Below, piece after piece: positions 8,790 to 18,473 of a DNA stretch of 64,000 nucleotides (its first letter is position 1; each line of letters starts with the position of its first letter). A program made the position numbers and the translations under genes. The notes under the pieces are model-generated. The model worked only from the letters and a program-made list of their open reading frames with translations. It searched no databases and was not told the origin of the DNA. Origin of the DNA: Wenzhouxiangella sp. XN79A (GTDB taxonomy: Bacteria > Pseudomonadota > Gammaproteobacteria > Xanthomonadales > Wenzhouxiangellaceae). Where the stretch lies: the NCBI RefSeq assembly GCF_012272825.1, contig NZ_JAAWWS010000168.1, forward strand, positions 28,740 through 92,739. Reading direction: 5' to 3'.

Positions 8790-11700
8790 ATGACCTCCGA
8801 ATCCTTCCGCACCACGCGGCTGCATCAGGCCGTCCGCAGCGCGCTGGCCGGCATGCGCCGACCGGCCGCACTGGCCTCGATCAGCCTGGCCACCGGCGCC
8901 GGCGCGACCGCGCTGCCGGCGCTGGCGCTCGACGTCGATCTCGCGGCTACGACGGTCGGCAGCCACGCGCGGCAGCACGCCGGCGCGCTGCTGGTGCTCG
9001 ACGCCGGCGTCGAGAATGCCGAGGTGCTGACCCGCGACCTGCCGACCGGCGTTCGGGTCGCTCGGCTGCCGGCCGACGTGGCGCCGCTGCGCGGCCTCGA
9101 GATGCTGCTGGAGGCCCACCCGGGCACCCGCGAACTGCACGTGGTGTCGCACGGCGGACCGGGCCGGCTCGACTTCGCAGGCGGCGCGGTCGATGCCGAC
9201 GCGCTGGCCGCCTCGGCCGACCGACTGGCGCGGTGGTTCGACGGCGTCGAGCGTCCGGAGATCGTGCTGTACGGCTGCGACGTGGCGGCCGACGAACGGG
9301 GCCTGGCCTTCATCGATGCGCTGGCGCGCCACACCCGCGCCCGGATTTCGGCGTCAGACGATCCGACCGGCGCGGCCGCCAGCGGCGGTGACTGGACGCT
9401 GGAACGCTCGACCGCACTGGCCGCCCGCGCGCCGCTGTTCGGCGAGGCCGCACGGTCCGAGTTCGAGGGCCTGCTGGCGACGTTCACGGTGACCGATGCC
9501 GGCGACAGCGGTCCGGGCACACTGCGCCAGGCCGTCGTCGACGCCAACAACACGCCGGGTGCCGACATCATCGAGTTCGACGCCGGGCTGTCGGGGTCGA
9601 CCATCACGCTGAGCTACGGCGAGCTGACCATCACCGACGACGTCAGCATCGAAGGGCCCGGCGCCGCCGACCTGACGATCGACGGCAACGACAACTCGCA
9701 GATCTTCGTCATCACCAGCCAGGCGGCCACGGTCTCGATCTCCGACCTGACGCTGACCGGCGGATTCGCCGACGGCAGCAATGGCGGCGCGATCGAGAGC
9801 TTCGCGACCAGCCGGCTGACGATCGCCGATTCGATCCTGACCGGCAACCGTGCCGAAAGCGCGTACGGACCGGTCCGGGGCGACGCTGGGCGCGGGTACT
9901 ACTACGGCGGCGGAGGGAACGGCGGCGCAATCGCCCAGACCCAGGGCGAATTGGTCATCACCGGAACGACGATCCAGAACAACACGGCCAAGTACGACGG
10001 CGGCGGCATCTGGTTCTTCAGCAATGCGAGCGATGATCTGCTGCAGATCAGCCAGTCGACGGTCACCGGCAACGTGGCCGGCGACGGCGGCGGCATCTAC
10101 TACGGCGGCGGTGACGGCGGTGGGGTTCACATCGAGGTCTTCAACTACGGTGGCGCCTTTACGGTCACCGATTCGACGATCTCGTCGAACTCCGCCTCGT
10201 CCGGTGGCGGCCTGGCGCTGTACGCCGATTCGCTGAGCACCCGAAGCTACGGCACCGGCATCGCGCGCGGCACGCTGACGGTCAGCACCACCACGATCCA
10301 GGGCAACTCGGCCACTCGCGGCGGCGGCGGGCTGTTCCTGTACGGCGAGCAGGACATCTCCGACATCGTGATCGAGGGCAGCCAGATCCTCGACAACACC
10401 GTCGAGACCGTCAGCCCGCCGCCGTTGCGCGGCGGCGGCGCAGGCCGGAGCGTCGGCGGCGGCATCCTGTTCGCCAACGACTACGGCATCGGTGGAATGA
10501 CGGTCCGCGACACCAGCATTTCGGGCAATACCGCCGGGCTGGGCGGCGGCATTGCCGTGGTGTTCGAATCCTTCGGCTCCGACGTGGTCGTGGAGACCAG
10601 TACGATCAGCGGCAATTCGGCCATCGGCGGTCCCGGCGGCCCACAGGGCGGACCGGGGTACGGCATCGGCGGCATCGGCGGCGGAGTGCTGATGTTCAAC
10701 GAAGAATCCTTCTACGACGGGCCGCCCTACGGATCGCTCACGGTCCGCGATACGACGATCAGCGCGAATACGGCCGACCTCGCCGGCGGCGGGTTCGGCG
10801 CGATCAGCCGCCAGGCCCTGAATCAACCGGTCCGCGGCGTGGCGAGAGTGGCCGACCCCAGTCGCTTCGGCGGCGCGGACGGTTCCGACGAACGGCGGGC
10901 CGAAGCGCGCGGCAGGGGCCCCACCCTGCTCAGCGAGATCCTGGTCGAAGGCTCGACGCTGAGCGGCAATCAGGCGCTGGTCGGCGGCGGCTTCGCGGCC
11001 AACGCCAGCGGAACGCGCGGGCTGCAGCTGACCAACAGCACCGTCAGCTCCAACAGTTCGGCGTTCGGCGGCAGCGGGATCGAACTCTACGGCGTCCAGC
11101 CCTACGGCCCGGTGCGCGGTGGCTACGGCCTGACGCTCTCGGCCGACTTCCTGACCCTGGCGAACAACACCTCGGTCGGCGTCCGGGGCGGCGGCAGCGC
11201 GGGCCTGAGCCTGGGCTACGGCGACCTGGCGGTGCTGGCCAACAGCGTACTTGCCGACAACGGCTACGACCTTTCGGGCAGCGCCGAGGCCGACTTCACG
11301 CTGATCGAGAACGACAGCCTGGCCACGATCACCGGCGCCAGCAACATCATCGGCAGCGATCCGCTGCTCGAGCCGCTGGCCGACAACGGCGGACCGACCG
11401 AGACCCACCTGCTCGGCCCCGGCAGCCCCGCGACCGACGCCGGCGACCCGGCCTTCACCACGCCGCCGGACTTCGACCAGCGCGGCACCGGCTTCCCGCG
11501 CGTGGCCAACGGCCGGATCGACATGGGCGCCACCGAAGGCCTGCCGCCGAGCATCGCGCTCGCGCCCGACCCGGTCGACTTCGGCGTCGTCAAGGTCGGC
11601 GAGACCAGCGCCGCGGGCGCGGTGACGATCTCGAACAGCGGCGGTCTGTTGAGCGTTTCGGGGATCAGCGCCGCGGGCGGTGCCTTCGCCGCCGCCGGTG

Positions 11701-12632
11701 GCAGCTGCGACCCGGTGCCGTTCGACCTGGCCGACGGCGAGAACTGCACGCTGGAGTTCACCTTCACGCCGCTGGCGGTGGGCGTGGACAGCCTGTCCAT
11801 CTCGGTGACGAGCAACGACGCCGACGGACCCGACCAGTTCACGCTGACCGGCGAAGGCGCGCTCGGCCAGCTGAGCATCACGCCCGACCCGGCCGACTTC
11901 GGCGGCGTCGAGGTCAATACCGTTTCGGCTCCGCTGTCGGTCACGCTGGAGAACATCGGCGCGGTCGACGTCGACGTCAGCGCCGTCGATGCCGCCGCAG
12001 CGCCGTTCGCGGCCGCCGGCGGCAGCTGTGGTGCCGCGCCCTTCTCGCTGGCCCCGACCGCGACCTGCACGCTGGACTACACCTTTGCACCGGTGGCGCT
12101 CGGGCCGTTCACGCAGTCGGTCAACGTGACCAGCGACGGCAGCGGCTCGCCGGATGCCTTCGATCTGACCGGCACCGGCACCGGCGGCGCGACACTGGGA
12201 CTCAGCACCAACGACCTCGACTTCGGCCTGGTCTCGCTCGGCGTCGGCGGTTCGGCCTTCGTGACGCTGACCAACACCGGCTCGCTGGACCTGGACATCA
12301 ACGGCATCACCGATCCGGGGGCCCCGTTCTCGCTGACCTTCGGAACCCGCGGCGCGGCGCTGTGCGCAGCGCCTCCGTTCGTCCTGTCCACGGGTGCGAG
12401 CTGCGACATCCAGATCGACTTCGATCCGCTCGCGACCGGTGTGTACACGGCCAGCTTCGACGTTCTGAGCAATGCGCCGAGCAGCCCGGACACGGTGAAC
12501 CTGGAGGGCACGGCCGGCGAGCCGCTGGTCATTCCGACCCTGAGTCGCTGGGGACTGGTCCTGCTCGGTGGCCTGATGGGCCTGCTGGGCTGGTTCGGCT
12601 TCCGCAGGCGCGAGACCGGATCGACTGGCTGA
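8790..12632 (+). CDS. Giant surface protein: DUF4347, beta-helix, choice-of-anchor domains, IPTL-CTERM
   Basis: 1280 residues. A long N-terminal signal-like region (to ~50) is followed by DUF4347 (~60-225; HVVSHGGPGRL, VLYGCDVAAD). A glycine-rich right-handed beta-helix (~230-860) has repeats of the type T-I-S-G-N-[ST]-A and a start typical of CSLREAI/Pmp-like domains (DSGPGTLRQAVVDANN). Next is a choice-of-anchor Q segment (LADNGGPTETHLLGPGSPAT) and three choice-of-anchor D (ASPM/SPD-2/hydin-like) domains, each beginning PDPVDFG or similar. The C-terminus is IPTLSRWG, a hydrophobic helix and FRRRE, an exact IPTLxxWG-CTERM signal recognised by exosortase H. Predicted exported, sorted and possibly glycosylated at the cell surface. 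No exosortase is visible in the window. Confidence 0.9.
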   Translation: MTSESFRTTRLHQAVRSALAGMRRPAALASISLATGAGATALPALALDVDLAATTVGSHARQHAGALLVLDAGVENAEVLTRDLPTGVRVARLPADVAPLRGLEMLLEAHPGTRELHVVSHGGPGRLDFAGGAVDADALAASADRLARWFDGVERPEIVLYGCDVAADERGLAFIDALARHTRARISASDDPTGAAASGGDWTLERSTALAARAPLFGEAARSEFEGLLATFTVTDAGDSGPGTLRQAVVDANNTPGADIIEFDAGLSGSTITLSYGELTITDDVSIEGPGAADLTIDGNDNSQIFVITSQAATVSISDLTLTGGFADGSNGGAIESFATSRLTIADSILTGNRAESAYGPVRGDAGRGYYYGGGGNGGAIAQTQGELVITGTTIQNNTAKYDGGGIWFFSNASDDLLQISQSTVTGNVAGDGGGIYYGGGDGGGVHIEVFNYGGAFTVTDSTISSNSASSGGGLALYADSLSTRSYGTGIARGTLTVSTTTIQGNSATRGGGGLFLYGEQDISDIVIEGSQILDNTVETVSPPPLRGGGAGRSVGGGILFANDYGIGGMTVRDTSISGNTAGLGGGIAVVFESFGSDVVVETSTISGNSAIGGPGGPQGGPGYGIGGIGGGVLMFNEESFYDGPPYGSLTVRDTTISANTADLAGGGFGAISRQALNQPVRGVARVADPSRFGGADGSDERRAEARGRGPTLLSEILVEGSTLSGNQALVGGGFAANASGTRGLQLTNSTVSSNSSAFGGSGIELYGVQPYGPVRGGYGLTLSADFLTLANNTSVGVRGGGSAGLSLGYGDLAVLANSVLADNGYDLSGSAEADFTLIENDSLATITGASNIIGSDPLLEPLADNGGPTETHLLGPGSPATDAGDPAFTTPPDFDQRGTGFPRVANGRIDMGATEGLPPSIALAPDPVDFGVVKVGETSAAGAVTISNSGGLLSVSGISAAGGAFAAAGGSCDPVPFDLADGENCTLEFTFTPLAVGVDSLSISVTSNDADGPDQFTLTGEGALGQLSITPDPADFGGVEVNTVSAPLSVTLENIGAVDVDVSAVDAAAAPFAAAGGSCGAAPFSLAPTATCTLDYTFAPVALGPFTQSVNVTSDGSGSPDAFDLTGTGTGGATLGLSTNDLDFGLVSLGVGGSAFVTLTNTGSLDLDINGITDPGAPFSLTFGTRGAALCAAPPFVLSTGASCDIQIDFDPLATGVYTASFDVLSNAPSSPDTVNLEGTAGEPLVIPTLSRWGLVLLGGLMGLLGWFGFRRRETGSTG

Positions 12633-12660
12633 CGGCTCGTCGACCAGGCAGTCACGCTAT

Positions 12661-12686
12661 GCGGCCGGGACCTCCCGGCCGCTTTC
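12661..12686 (+). terminator. Rho-independent terminator after the IPTL-CTERM gene
   Basis: A perfect GC stem of nine to ten pairs (GCGGCCGGG / CCCGGCCGC, loop ACCT) is followed by TTTCGTT, 28 bases after the stop. Confidence 0.85.
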
Positions 12687-12721
12687 GTTGACTCAAGAGG
12701 CAGGCCGACGCGATCGCGCGC

Positions 12722-14320
12722 TCAGTCGAAGCGGAAGCGGGGATCGTCCGGCGGGAAGGGGCGGGTCGCTCGCTGTTCGCTCTCGTAACGACGCATGTTC
12801 GGTTGCAGGTCCGAGCGGCGCTCGAGTTCGCCGGCCTTCAGCGCTTCGAAGATGGCCGCCGCCTGCAGGTCGACGGCATCCTGGAAGCGACCCACGGCGG
12901 CGGAGACCATCGCCAGCGTCGCGGCCGCATCCACGCCGCCCCGCAGATCGTAGATCTGCTTGCTCCATTCCAGCGCCTCGTCGAGTGCGTCCGGATCGGC
13001 GTCGAGGCAGCTTGCCCGCATCCGGGCGATCGCGCCCAGCAGCGCGACGTCACGCGGTTCGACGGCATCGAAGGCCTGTTCCATGACCGGCTGCGCGGCA
13101 CGGCAGTCACCGGCGGCGAGATGAGTCAACCCCTGCCAGTAGCGCAGCCGCGCCCGCTCGTCCGGCGCTTCGGCCGCCTCGGCCAGCTCGGCGAAGGTCG
13201 CCGCGGCGCGCTCCAGGTCGCCCTGGTGCAGCCAGACCCGAGCACGGCCTTCGCGGGCCGCGGCCAGCCCCGGCTCCAGCGTCAGCGCACCGGCATAGGC
13301 GCCCAGGGCCTGGTCCATCGCGCCGGTGCGCGCCTCGACCTGACCGAGCACGACCCAGTCCTCGGCCGATAGCGAGCCGAGCTCACGAAGACGGCGCAGC
13401 GCCGCCCGGGCCAGTTCGTACTGACCGTTGCGGGCCAGCACCTTGCCGTAGGCGGCGACCACGGTCGGATTGTCCCGGTCCAGCAGGCTGGCCCGGCTGA
13501 GCATCTGGGCGGCGGCCTCGAAGTCACCGCGATCGGCCTGGGCCAGGCCGGCTTCGAGGTAGAACTGCGGGCTGCGGGACCGCTGCTGGATCTGCAGCAT
13601 GATCGGATCCTCGATCTGCGGCTCGCCCTCCCCGGCCCGGAGCAGCGCTTCGCGCGCCTCGTCGACCCGGCCGAGTTCGCGCAGCGCCTGGCCCAGCGAA
13701 AAATACAGCCGCGTTCCGGCCGGATCGAGCGACAGCGCCCGGCCGAGCAGGTCGACCGCCTCCTCGCCGCGTCCATCGGCCAGCGCGACCCGGCCCAGGC
13801 CACCCAGCGCGGCCGGCGACTCGGGCTGCAGCCGCAGCGCGGTCTGGAAATCGGAACGCGCCGCATCGATGTTGCCTTCGTTCAGGTGCGCCCGACCGCG
13901 CCGGATCCGGGCCGGCACCAGCACGTCCGGGTGGGCCAGTTCCAGCGCCGCGTTCAGGCGCTGGATCGCGGTCGCGGAATCGCCGTTGAGCAGGGCCAGC
14001 ACGCCGAGCCGATAGAGCAGGTCGGAGCGGGCCGGCTGCAGGGCCAGTGTCTGCTGCCATGCCGCCTCGGCCTGGCGCTGGAAGTCGTGGGCAAAATAGG
14101 TATCGCCAAGGGCCAGCCAGGCGTTGGCCAGGGTGATCGGGTCGTCGGTCTGCGCGCGCAGATCGATCATCGCCGAGCGGGCCTCGGCCAGCGCATCGCG
14201 GACCGGTGCAGCCGCGTCGCCGAGGTCGGGGGCCGGGACTTCCGGCAGCGGGTCATCGCTCTGGGCGAAAACGGAAACGCCGCCCAGCAGGGCGGTGGCA
14301 AGAATCAGTGCTCGAATCAT
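12722..14320 (-). CDS. Exported tetratricopeptide-repeat protein
   Basis: 532 residues with a cleavable signal peptide (MIRALILATALLGGVSVFAQ) and at least eight TPR-like helical pairs from ~60 to ~480 (examples: ANAWLALGDTYFAHDFQRQA, SPAALGGLGRVALADGRGEE). TPR proteins are protein-binding scaffolds; a periplasmic location follows from the signal. It starts four bases after the upstream CRTAC1 gene and is surely co-transcribed with it, so it probably partners that FG-GAP protein. The C-terminus is Arg/Asp/Pro-rich and not TPR-like. Confidence 0.85.
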   Translation of the reverse strand: MIRALILATALLGGVSVFAQSDDPLPEVPAPDLGDAAAPVRDALAEARSAMIDLRAQTDDPITLANAWLALGDTYFAHDFQRQAEAAWQQTLALQPARSDLLYRLGVLALLNGDSATAIQRLNAALELAHPDVLVPARIRRGRAHLNEGNIDAARSDFQTALRLQPESPAALGGLGRVALADGRGEEAVDLLGRALSLDPAGTRLYFSLGQALRELGRVDEAREALLRAGEGEPQIEDPIMLQIQQRSRSPQFYLEAGLAQADRGDFEAAAQMLSRASLLDRDNPTVVAAYGKVLARNGQYELARAALRRLRELGSLSAEDWVVLGQVEARTGAMDQALGAYAGALTLEPGLAAAREGRARVWLHQGDLERAAATFAELAEAAEAPDERARLRYWQGLTHLAAGDCRAAQPVMEQAFDAVEPRDVALLGAIARMRASCLDADPDALDEALEWSKQIYDLRGGVDAAATLAMVSAAVGRFQDAVDLQAAAIFEALKAGELERRSDLQPNMRRYESEQRATRPFPPDDPRFRFD

Positions 14321-14324
14321 GGAA

Positions 14325-16043
14325 TCACTCGTCGGAGGATGGTTCGGGAACGCCCTGACCCCGGATCAGGACATGGTAGCGATCGACCTCGAGATCGGCA
14401 AACCGTTCCCGCTGACCGTTCGGCCAGCGCACCTGCAGGGTCACCGGCGCGTTGGCCGGACCGAGTCCGAGGACCGCCCGGGGATCGTTGGCCGAGGCGT
14501 AGGATCCGTCGGTGCGTGCCCGAACCGTTGCCGCCACCGCGCCGTCCGGGCCGATCCGCTCGACCCGGGCCGGCAGGACGTCGAGCTGGCCATCGGGTCC
14601 GCGCAGTTCGATGCCGATCCAGTGCGGCTCATCGGGCGTGACGTTCCGGAGCAGCTGCGGCCGGCCGCGATTGTTGGCGACCACCACGTCGATCCGCCCG
14701 TCGTTGTCGAGGTCGCCGAACGCCGCGCCGCGCCCGGTGTGCGAGGCCTGCAACGCCGCTCCGGCGCCCGCGCTGAGGTCGATGTAGTCGCCGTCGCGCA
14801 GCACGAACAGCTGGTCGGGCTGATGATACGGCCACGGGTCGCCGGCCTCGGCCAGCGCGCTTTCCAGCACGACCGCACCGTTGGCGACATAGAGATCCAG
14901 CCCGCCATCGCGGTCGAGGTCGGCGAACGCGGTGCCGAAGCCGGTCCGCGGCAGGCTGGGCGCGCCGAGGCCGCGCTGCGCGGTGACGTCGGTGAACCAG
15001 CCCGAGCCGTCGTTGCGGTACAGCGTGTTGGTCTCGCGGATCAGGTGGGTCATGAACAGGTCGATCGCGCCGTCGTTGTCGAAATCGCCGGCATCCACGC
15101 CCATGCTGGCTTCGGCCGATCCGCCGCCGTTGACCGCGTTGCCGGCCAGGAAGGCGTCCTCGATGAAGCGCGGCACGCCGTGTTCGCTGCCCTGGTTCAG
15201 CCAGTAATGGTTCGGCTCCCCGTCATTGGCCACGTAGAGATCCACCCGCCCGTCGTCGTTGAAATCGGCCGCCACCACGCCGAGCCCGGGCTGCGGATCG
15301 TCGAGCAGGCCGACCGGGCCGGACCGGTCGCGGAACGTGCCGTCGCCGTTGTTGACGAACAGCGAATCGGCGGCCGGCGGATAGGCCGATGGCGAGCAGT
15401 AGTCGAGCCGGCTGCTGCCGGCGGCGCGACAGTCGCGGTGCGAATCGAAGCTCCAGTCGACGTAGTTGACGACGAACAGGTCGAGCCGGCCGTCGCCGGT
15501 CACGTCGGCGAAGCTCGCGCTGACGCTCCAGCGCGGGTCGTTGACGCCGGCCTCCGCGGTCACGTCGGTGAACCGGCCGCCGCCGTCGTTGCGCCACAGC
15601 TGGTTGTCGCCGACGTTGAGCAGGTAGAGATCCGGGTCGCCGTCAGCATCGTAGTCGGCAACCGCCACACCCTGGCCGTAGCCGCGTGCATCGATGCCGC
15701 TGGCCTCGGTGACGTCGACGAAGCGGATCGCTCCGCCCGGTTCGGTGACGTTGCGGTAGAGCCGGTCGCCGCGGGTCCGTTCGGTCGGCCCGACGTCGGG
15801 CGCGAAGCGGCCGCCCTGGACCAGGTACAGGTCCATCCGGCCGTCGCCGTCGTAGTCCAGCAGCGCCGCACCGCCGCCCATGATCTCCGGAAACCAGAAT
15901 CGGCCCTCGGCGCCGTTGAGGTACTCGAAGTCCACGCCCGCCGACTCGGTGACGTCGATGAACCAGTCCTCGGCCGCAGCAGTCGCGGCGACCCCCGAGG
16001 ACAGCGACAGGACCAGCACGGCGGCCGAGAAACGGGAGGGCAT
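14325..16043 (-). CDS. CRTAC1 / ASPIC-UnbV FG-GAP repeat protein
   Basis: 572 residues from the ATG at 16043, chosen because it gives a clean signal peptide (MPSRFSAAVLVLSLSSGVAA); an ATG at 16073 is an alternative and neither has a strong ribosome-binding site. The mature protein is a series of FG-GAP/VCBS units with calcium-binding DxDxDG-type loops (DYDGDGRMDLYLV, DYDADGDPDLYLL, DLDRDGGLDLYVANG), forming a beta-propeller. A C-terminal ASPIC/UnbV module (TLQVRWPNGQRERFADLEVD) completes the CRTAC1 architecture. Extracellular or periplasmic. Operon with the TPR protein immediately downstream (4-base gap). Function of bacterial CRTAC1 proteins is not established. A related protein is encoded at 19497-21362. 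Confidence 0.88.
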   Translation of the reverse strand: MPSRFSAAVLVLSLSSGVAATAAAEDWFIDVTESAGVDFEYLNGAEGRFWFPEIMGGGAALLDYDGDGRMDLYLVQGGRFAPDVGPTERTRGDRLYRNVTEPGGAIRFVDVTEASGIDARGYGQGVAVADYDADGDPDLYLLNVGDNQLWRNDGGGRFTDVTAEAGVNDPRWSVSASFADVTGDGRLDLFVVNYVDWSFDSHRDCRAAGSSRLDYCSPSAYPPAADSLFVNNGDGTFRDRSGPVGLLDDPQPGLGVVAADFNDDGRVDLYVANDGEPNHYWLNQGSEHGVPRFIEDAFLAGNAVNGGGSAEASMGVDAGDFDNDGAIDLFMTHLIRETNTLYRNDGSGWFTDVTAQRGLGAPSLPRTGFGTAFADLDRDGGLDLYVANGAVVLESALAEAGDPWPYHQPDQLFVLRDGDYIDLSAGAGAALQASHTGRGAAFGDLDNDGRIDVVVANNRGRPQLLRNVTPDEPHWIGIELRGPDGQLDVLPARVERIGPDGAVAATVRARTDGSYASANDPRAVLGLGPANAPVTLQVRWPNGQRERFADLEVDRYHVLIRGQGVPEPSSDE

Positions 16044-16134
16044 GACAGGACGGGCTCGATGTTCACCAGACATCGGACAGGATACCGGACAATCGTGCAG
16101 TCGATCACACGCCCCACCCGGCCCCGGAACCGCC

Positions 16135-17352
16135 TTGCCGAACCCCACGCCCGCCCAGCCCGAACCGACCGCACGACGCCGGATCGCCGTGGTCAGCAGC
16201 TCGCGCGCCGACTACGGGCACCTCTACTGGGTACTCCGCGCGCTCGAGGAACGCCCGGAAGTCGATCTGCGCATCGTCGCCACCGGCGCGCACCTGTCGC
16301 CCGGCTTCGGCCACACCGTGGAGGCCTTCGAGGCCGACGGTTTCACGCTGGAGGCCGCGCCGGAATGCCTGCTCGATTCCGACAGCGACGTCGGCATGGC
16401 CAAGACCATCGGCGTCGGCGTGCTGTCGCTGGCCGACCTGTTCGGCCGGCTGCGGCCCGACCTGCTGCTGCTGATCGCCGATCGCTACGAGATGCTGGCC
16501 CCGGCGGCGGTCGCGCTGGCGCTGAGGATTCCGATCGCCCACATCGAGGGCGGCGACGTCAGCGAGGGCGCGATCGACGACGCGGTACGCAATGCACTGA
16601 CCAAGATGGCGCACCTTCACTTCGTACCGACCGCGACCGCGCGCCGGCGGGTGCTGGCGATGGGCGAGGCCGACTGGCGGGTTCACGTCAGCGGCGCGCC
16701 GTCGCTGGACCACCTGGTTCGCAGCACCCTGCCCGACCGGGCCGGCCTGGAACAGCGGCTGGCCCTGCCGCTGGACCCCGCGCCGCTGGTCGTCGCGATG
16801 CATCCGGTCACGCTGGCCGCCGACGAGACCGCCGACGCCCGCGCGCTGCTCGAAGCACTCGAACCCGTCGATCGACCGATCGTGTTCTGCTACCCGAACG
16901 CCGATGCCGGCTACGCCCGGATCGTCGCGGCCACCCGCGACTTCTGCGGCGATCGACCGGATCGACGACTGGTGACCAACCTCGCCCACCTCGACTACTG
17001 GGCACTGTTGACGCACGCCGCCGCGCTGCTCGGCAATTCCTCCAGCGGCATCATGGAAACGCCGTCGCTGGCCCTGCCCTGCGTGAATATCGGCATGCGC
17101 CAGGAAAAACGCGAGCGGGCCGCCAACATCATCGACTGCCCCGGCGAGGCCGCATCGATCCGGGCCGCGATCCAACACGCGCTGGACCCGGCGTTCCGGG
17201 CCGGTCTGGCCGGCATGAGCAATCCCTACGGCGACGGCACGGCCGGCGCGCTGATCGCGCAGGTGCTGGCCGAGACGCCGATCGACGACCGGCTGCGGAT
17301 CAAGCGCGCGCTGGACCTGGCCGACGGCGACCGGCCGGCGTTCATCCAGTGA
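16135..17352 (+). CDS. neuC: NeuC/LegG-type hydrolysing UDP-N-acetylglucosamine 2-epimerase
   Basis: About 405 residues. The family N-terminus (RRIAVVSSSRADYGHLYWVL) is preceded in frame only by a TTG at 16135 or a distant ATG at 16042 that would add an unlikely Pro-rich extension, so TTG is preferred with caution. GT-B epimerase hallmarks are present: GAHLSPGFGHT, AHIEGGDVSEGAIDD, and LGNSSSGIMETPS near the C-terminus. This family converts UDP-GlcNAc (or UDP-diNAcBac-type sugars) to ManNAc-type sugars plus UDP for sialic or legionaminic acid. The stop overlaps the start of the DegT aminotransferase by four bases (GTGA). Other nonulosonate genes (neuB/legI, neuA) are not in the window, so the final sugar cannot be assigned. 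Confidence 0.88.
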   Translation: MPNPTPAQPEPTARRRIAVVSSSRADYGHLYWVLRALEERPEVDLRIVATGAHLSPGFGHTVEAFEADGFTLEAAPECLLDSDSDVGMAKTIGVGVLSLADLFGRLRPDLLLLIADRYEMLAPAAVALALRIPIAHIEGGDVSEGAIDDAVRNALTKMAHLHFVPTATARRRVLAMGEADWRVHVSGAPSLDHLVRSTLPDRAGLEQRLALPLDPAPLVVAMHPVTLAADETADARALLEALEPVDRPIVFCYPNADAGYARIVAATRDFCGDRPDRRLVTNLAHLDYWALLTHAAALLGNSSSGIMETPSLALPCVNIGMRQEKRERAANIIDCPGEAASIRAAIQHALDPAFRAGLAGMSNPYGDGTAGALIAQVLAETPIDDRLRIKRALDLADGDRPAFIQ

Positions 17353-18455
17353 GCAGGCCACGCATCGGGCTCGCGCGGCCGCGTCTGGGGGACGAGGAAC
17401 TCCAGGCGCTGGCCGAAACCCTTCGCTCGGGCGTGCTCAGCCGCGGCGAGGCCCTGACCGGCTTCGAGGCCGACCTGGCCCGGGTGGCCGGCACCCGGAG
17501 CGCGGTCGGCGTCAATTCCGGCACCAGCGCGCTGCAGATCGCGCTCGAAGCGCTCGGCATCGGGGCCGGCGACGAGGTGATCACGGTCAGCTACACCTTC
17601 ATCGGGACGCTCAACGCAATTGCCCGGACCGGCGCCGAGCCGGTGCTGATCGACGTGGCGCCGGACAGCCTGAACCTCGACCCGGCCCGCCTGGCCGAAG
17701 CCATCACCGAGCGAACCCGCGCGGTGCTGGTCGTCCACCTGTTCGGTCGCCCGGCGCCGATGGACGCGATCCGGGCCAGTACCGAACCGGCCGGCCTGGC
17801 GATCGTCGAGGACGCCTGCGAGGCGATCGGCGCGCGCTGGCGCGGGCGGCCGGTCGGCGGCCTCGGCGAGGCCGGCACCTTCGGCTTCTATCCGAACAAG
17901 CCGATCGCGACCGGCGAAGGCGGCGTGATCACGCTCGACGACACCGAGCTGGCCACCCGCTGCCGGCAGCTGCGCAACCAGGGCCTGGATCCGGCGACCG
18001 GCACCCGCCACCCGACCCGGCCCGGTCTGAGCACGCGGCTGTCGGAGCTGCAGGCCGCGGTCGGCCGCATCCAGGTGGCCCGGCTGGCCTCGTCGCTGGC
18101 CGACCGCGAGCGCGTGGCGTTGCGCTACCTCGAGCGGCTGGACGGGTGCGCCGGGCTGGAACTGCCGGCACCGGCCGGCGCCGACTGCACGATCAGCTGG
18201 TTCACCTTTCCGATCCGGGTGCCGGACCGGTCCGCCCGCGACCGGGTCCGGAGCCGGCTGGCCGAGCGCGGCATCGAGACCGGCATCTACTTCGAGCCGG
18301 CCCATCGACTCTCGCCGTACGACCGGACGAAGCTGCGCCATGCCCTGCCGGTCACCGAGTCCATCGGCGATCGCGGCCTGGCGCTGCCGCTGTATCCGGA
18401 CCTGGCCGAGGACGACCAGGACCGGGTCTGCGAGGCGCTGCGCGACGCGCTCTGA
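17349..18455 (+). CDS. DegT/DnrJ/EryC1/StrS sugar aminotransferase
   Basis: 368 residues from a GTG at 17349 embedded in the preceding stop (GTGA), a translational-coupling arrangement. PLP-dependent fold type I with the family motifs GVNSGTSALQIALEALGIG, EDACEAIGA and the Schiff-base lysine K184 in GFYPNKPIATGEGG. Family members transaminate nucleotide-linked keto-sugars with glutamate (for example LegC, PseC, WecE). With the NeuC/LegG-like epimerase it suggests synthesis of an amino-sugar for the cell surface; LegC-like activity is the most natural guess but unproven. Convergent with the DUF6768-like gene, 18 bases apart. Confidence 0.9.
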   Translation: MSRPRIGLARPRLGDEELQALAETLRSGVLSRGEALTGFEADLARVAGTRSAVGVNSGTSALQIALEALGIGAGDEVITVSYTFIGTLNAIARTGAEPVLIDVAPDSLNLDPARLAEAITERTRAVLVVHLFGRPAPMDAIRASTEPAGLAIVEDACEAIGARWRGRPVGGLGEAGTFGFYPNKPIATGEGGVITLDDTELATRCRQLRNQGLDPATGTRHPTRPGLSTRLSELQAAVGRIQVARLASSLADRERVALRYLERLDGCAGLELPAPAGADCTISWFTFPIRVPDRSARDRVRSRLAERGIETGIYFEPAHRLSPYDRTKLRHALPVTESIGDRGLALPLYPDLAEDDQDRVCEALRDAL

Positions 18456-18473
18456 CGGTGATCGAAGCCGGGC

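Noticed and set aside
14124..17348. Very long plus-strand open frame upstream of and continuous with the DegT aminotransferase
   Set aside because: Antisense of the CRTAC1 and TPR genes and out-of-frame shadow of the epimerase; Arg/Val-rich, typical of GC-rich DNA. Only the part from GTG 17349 is real.
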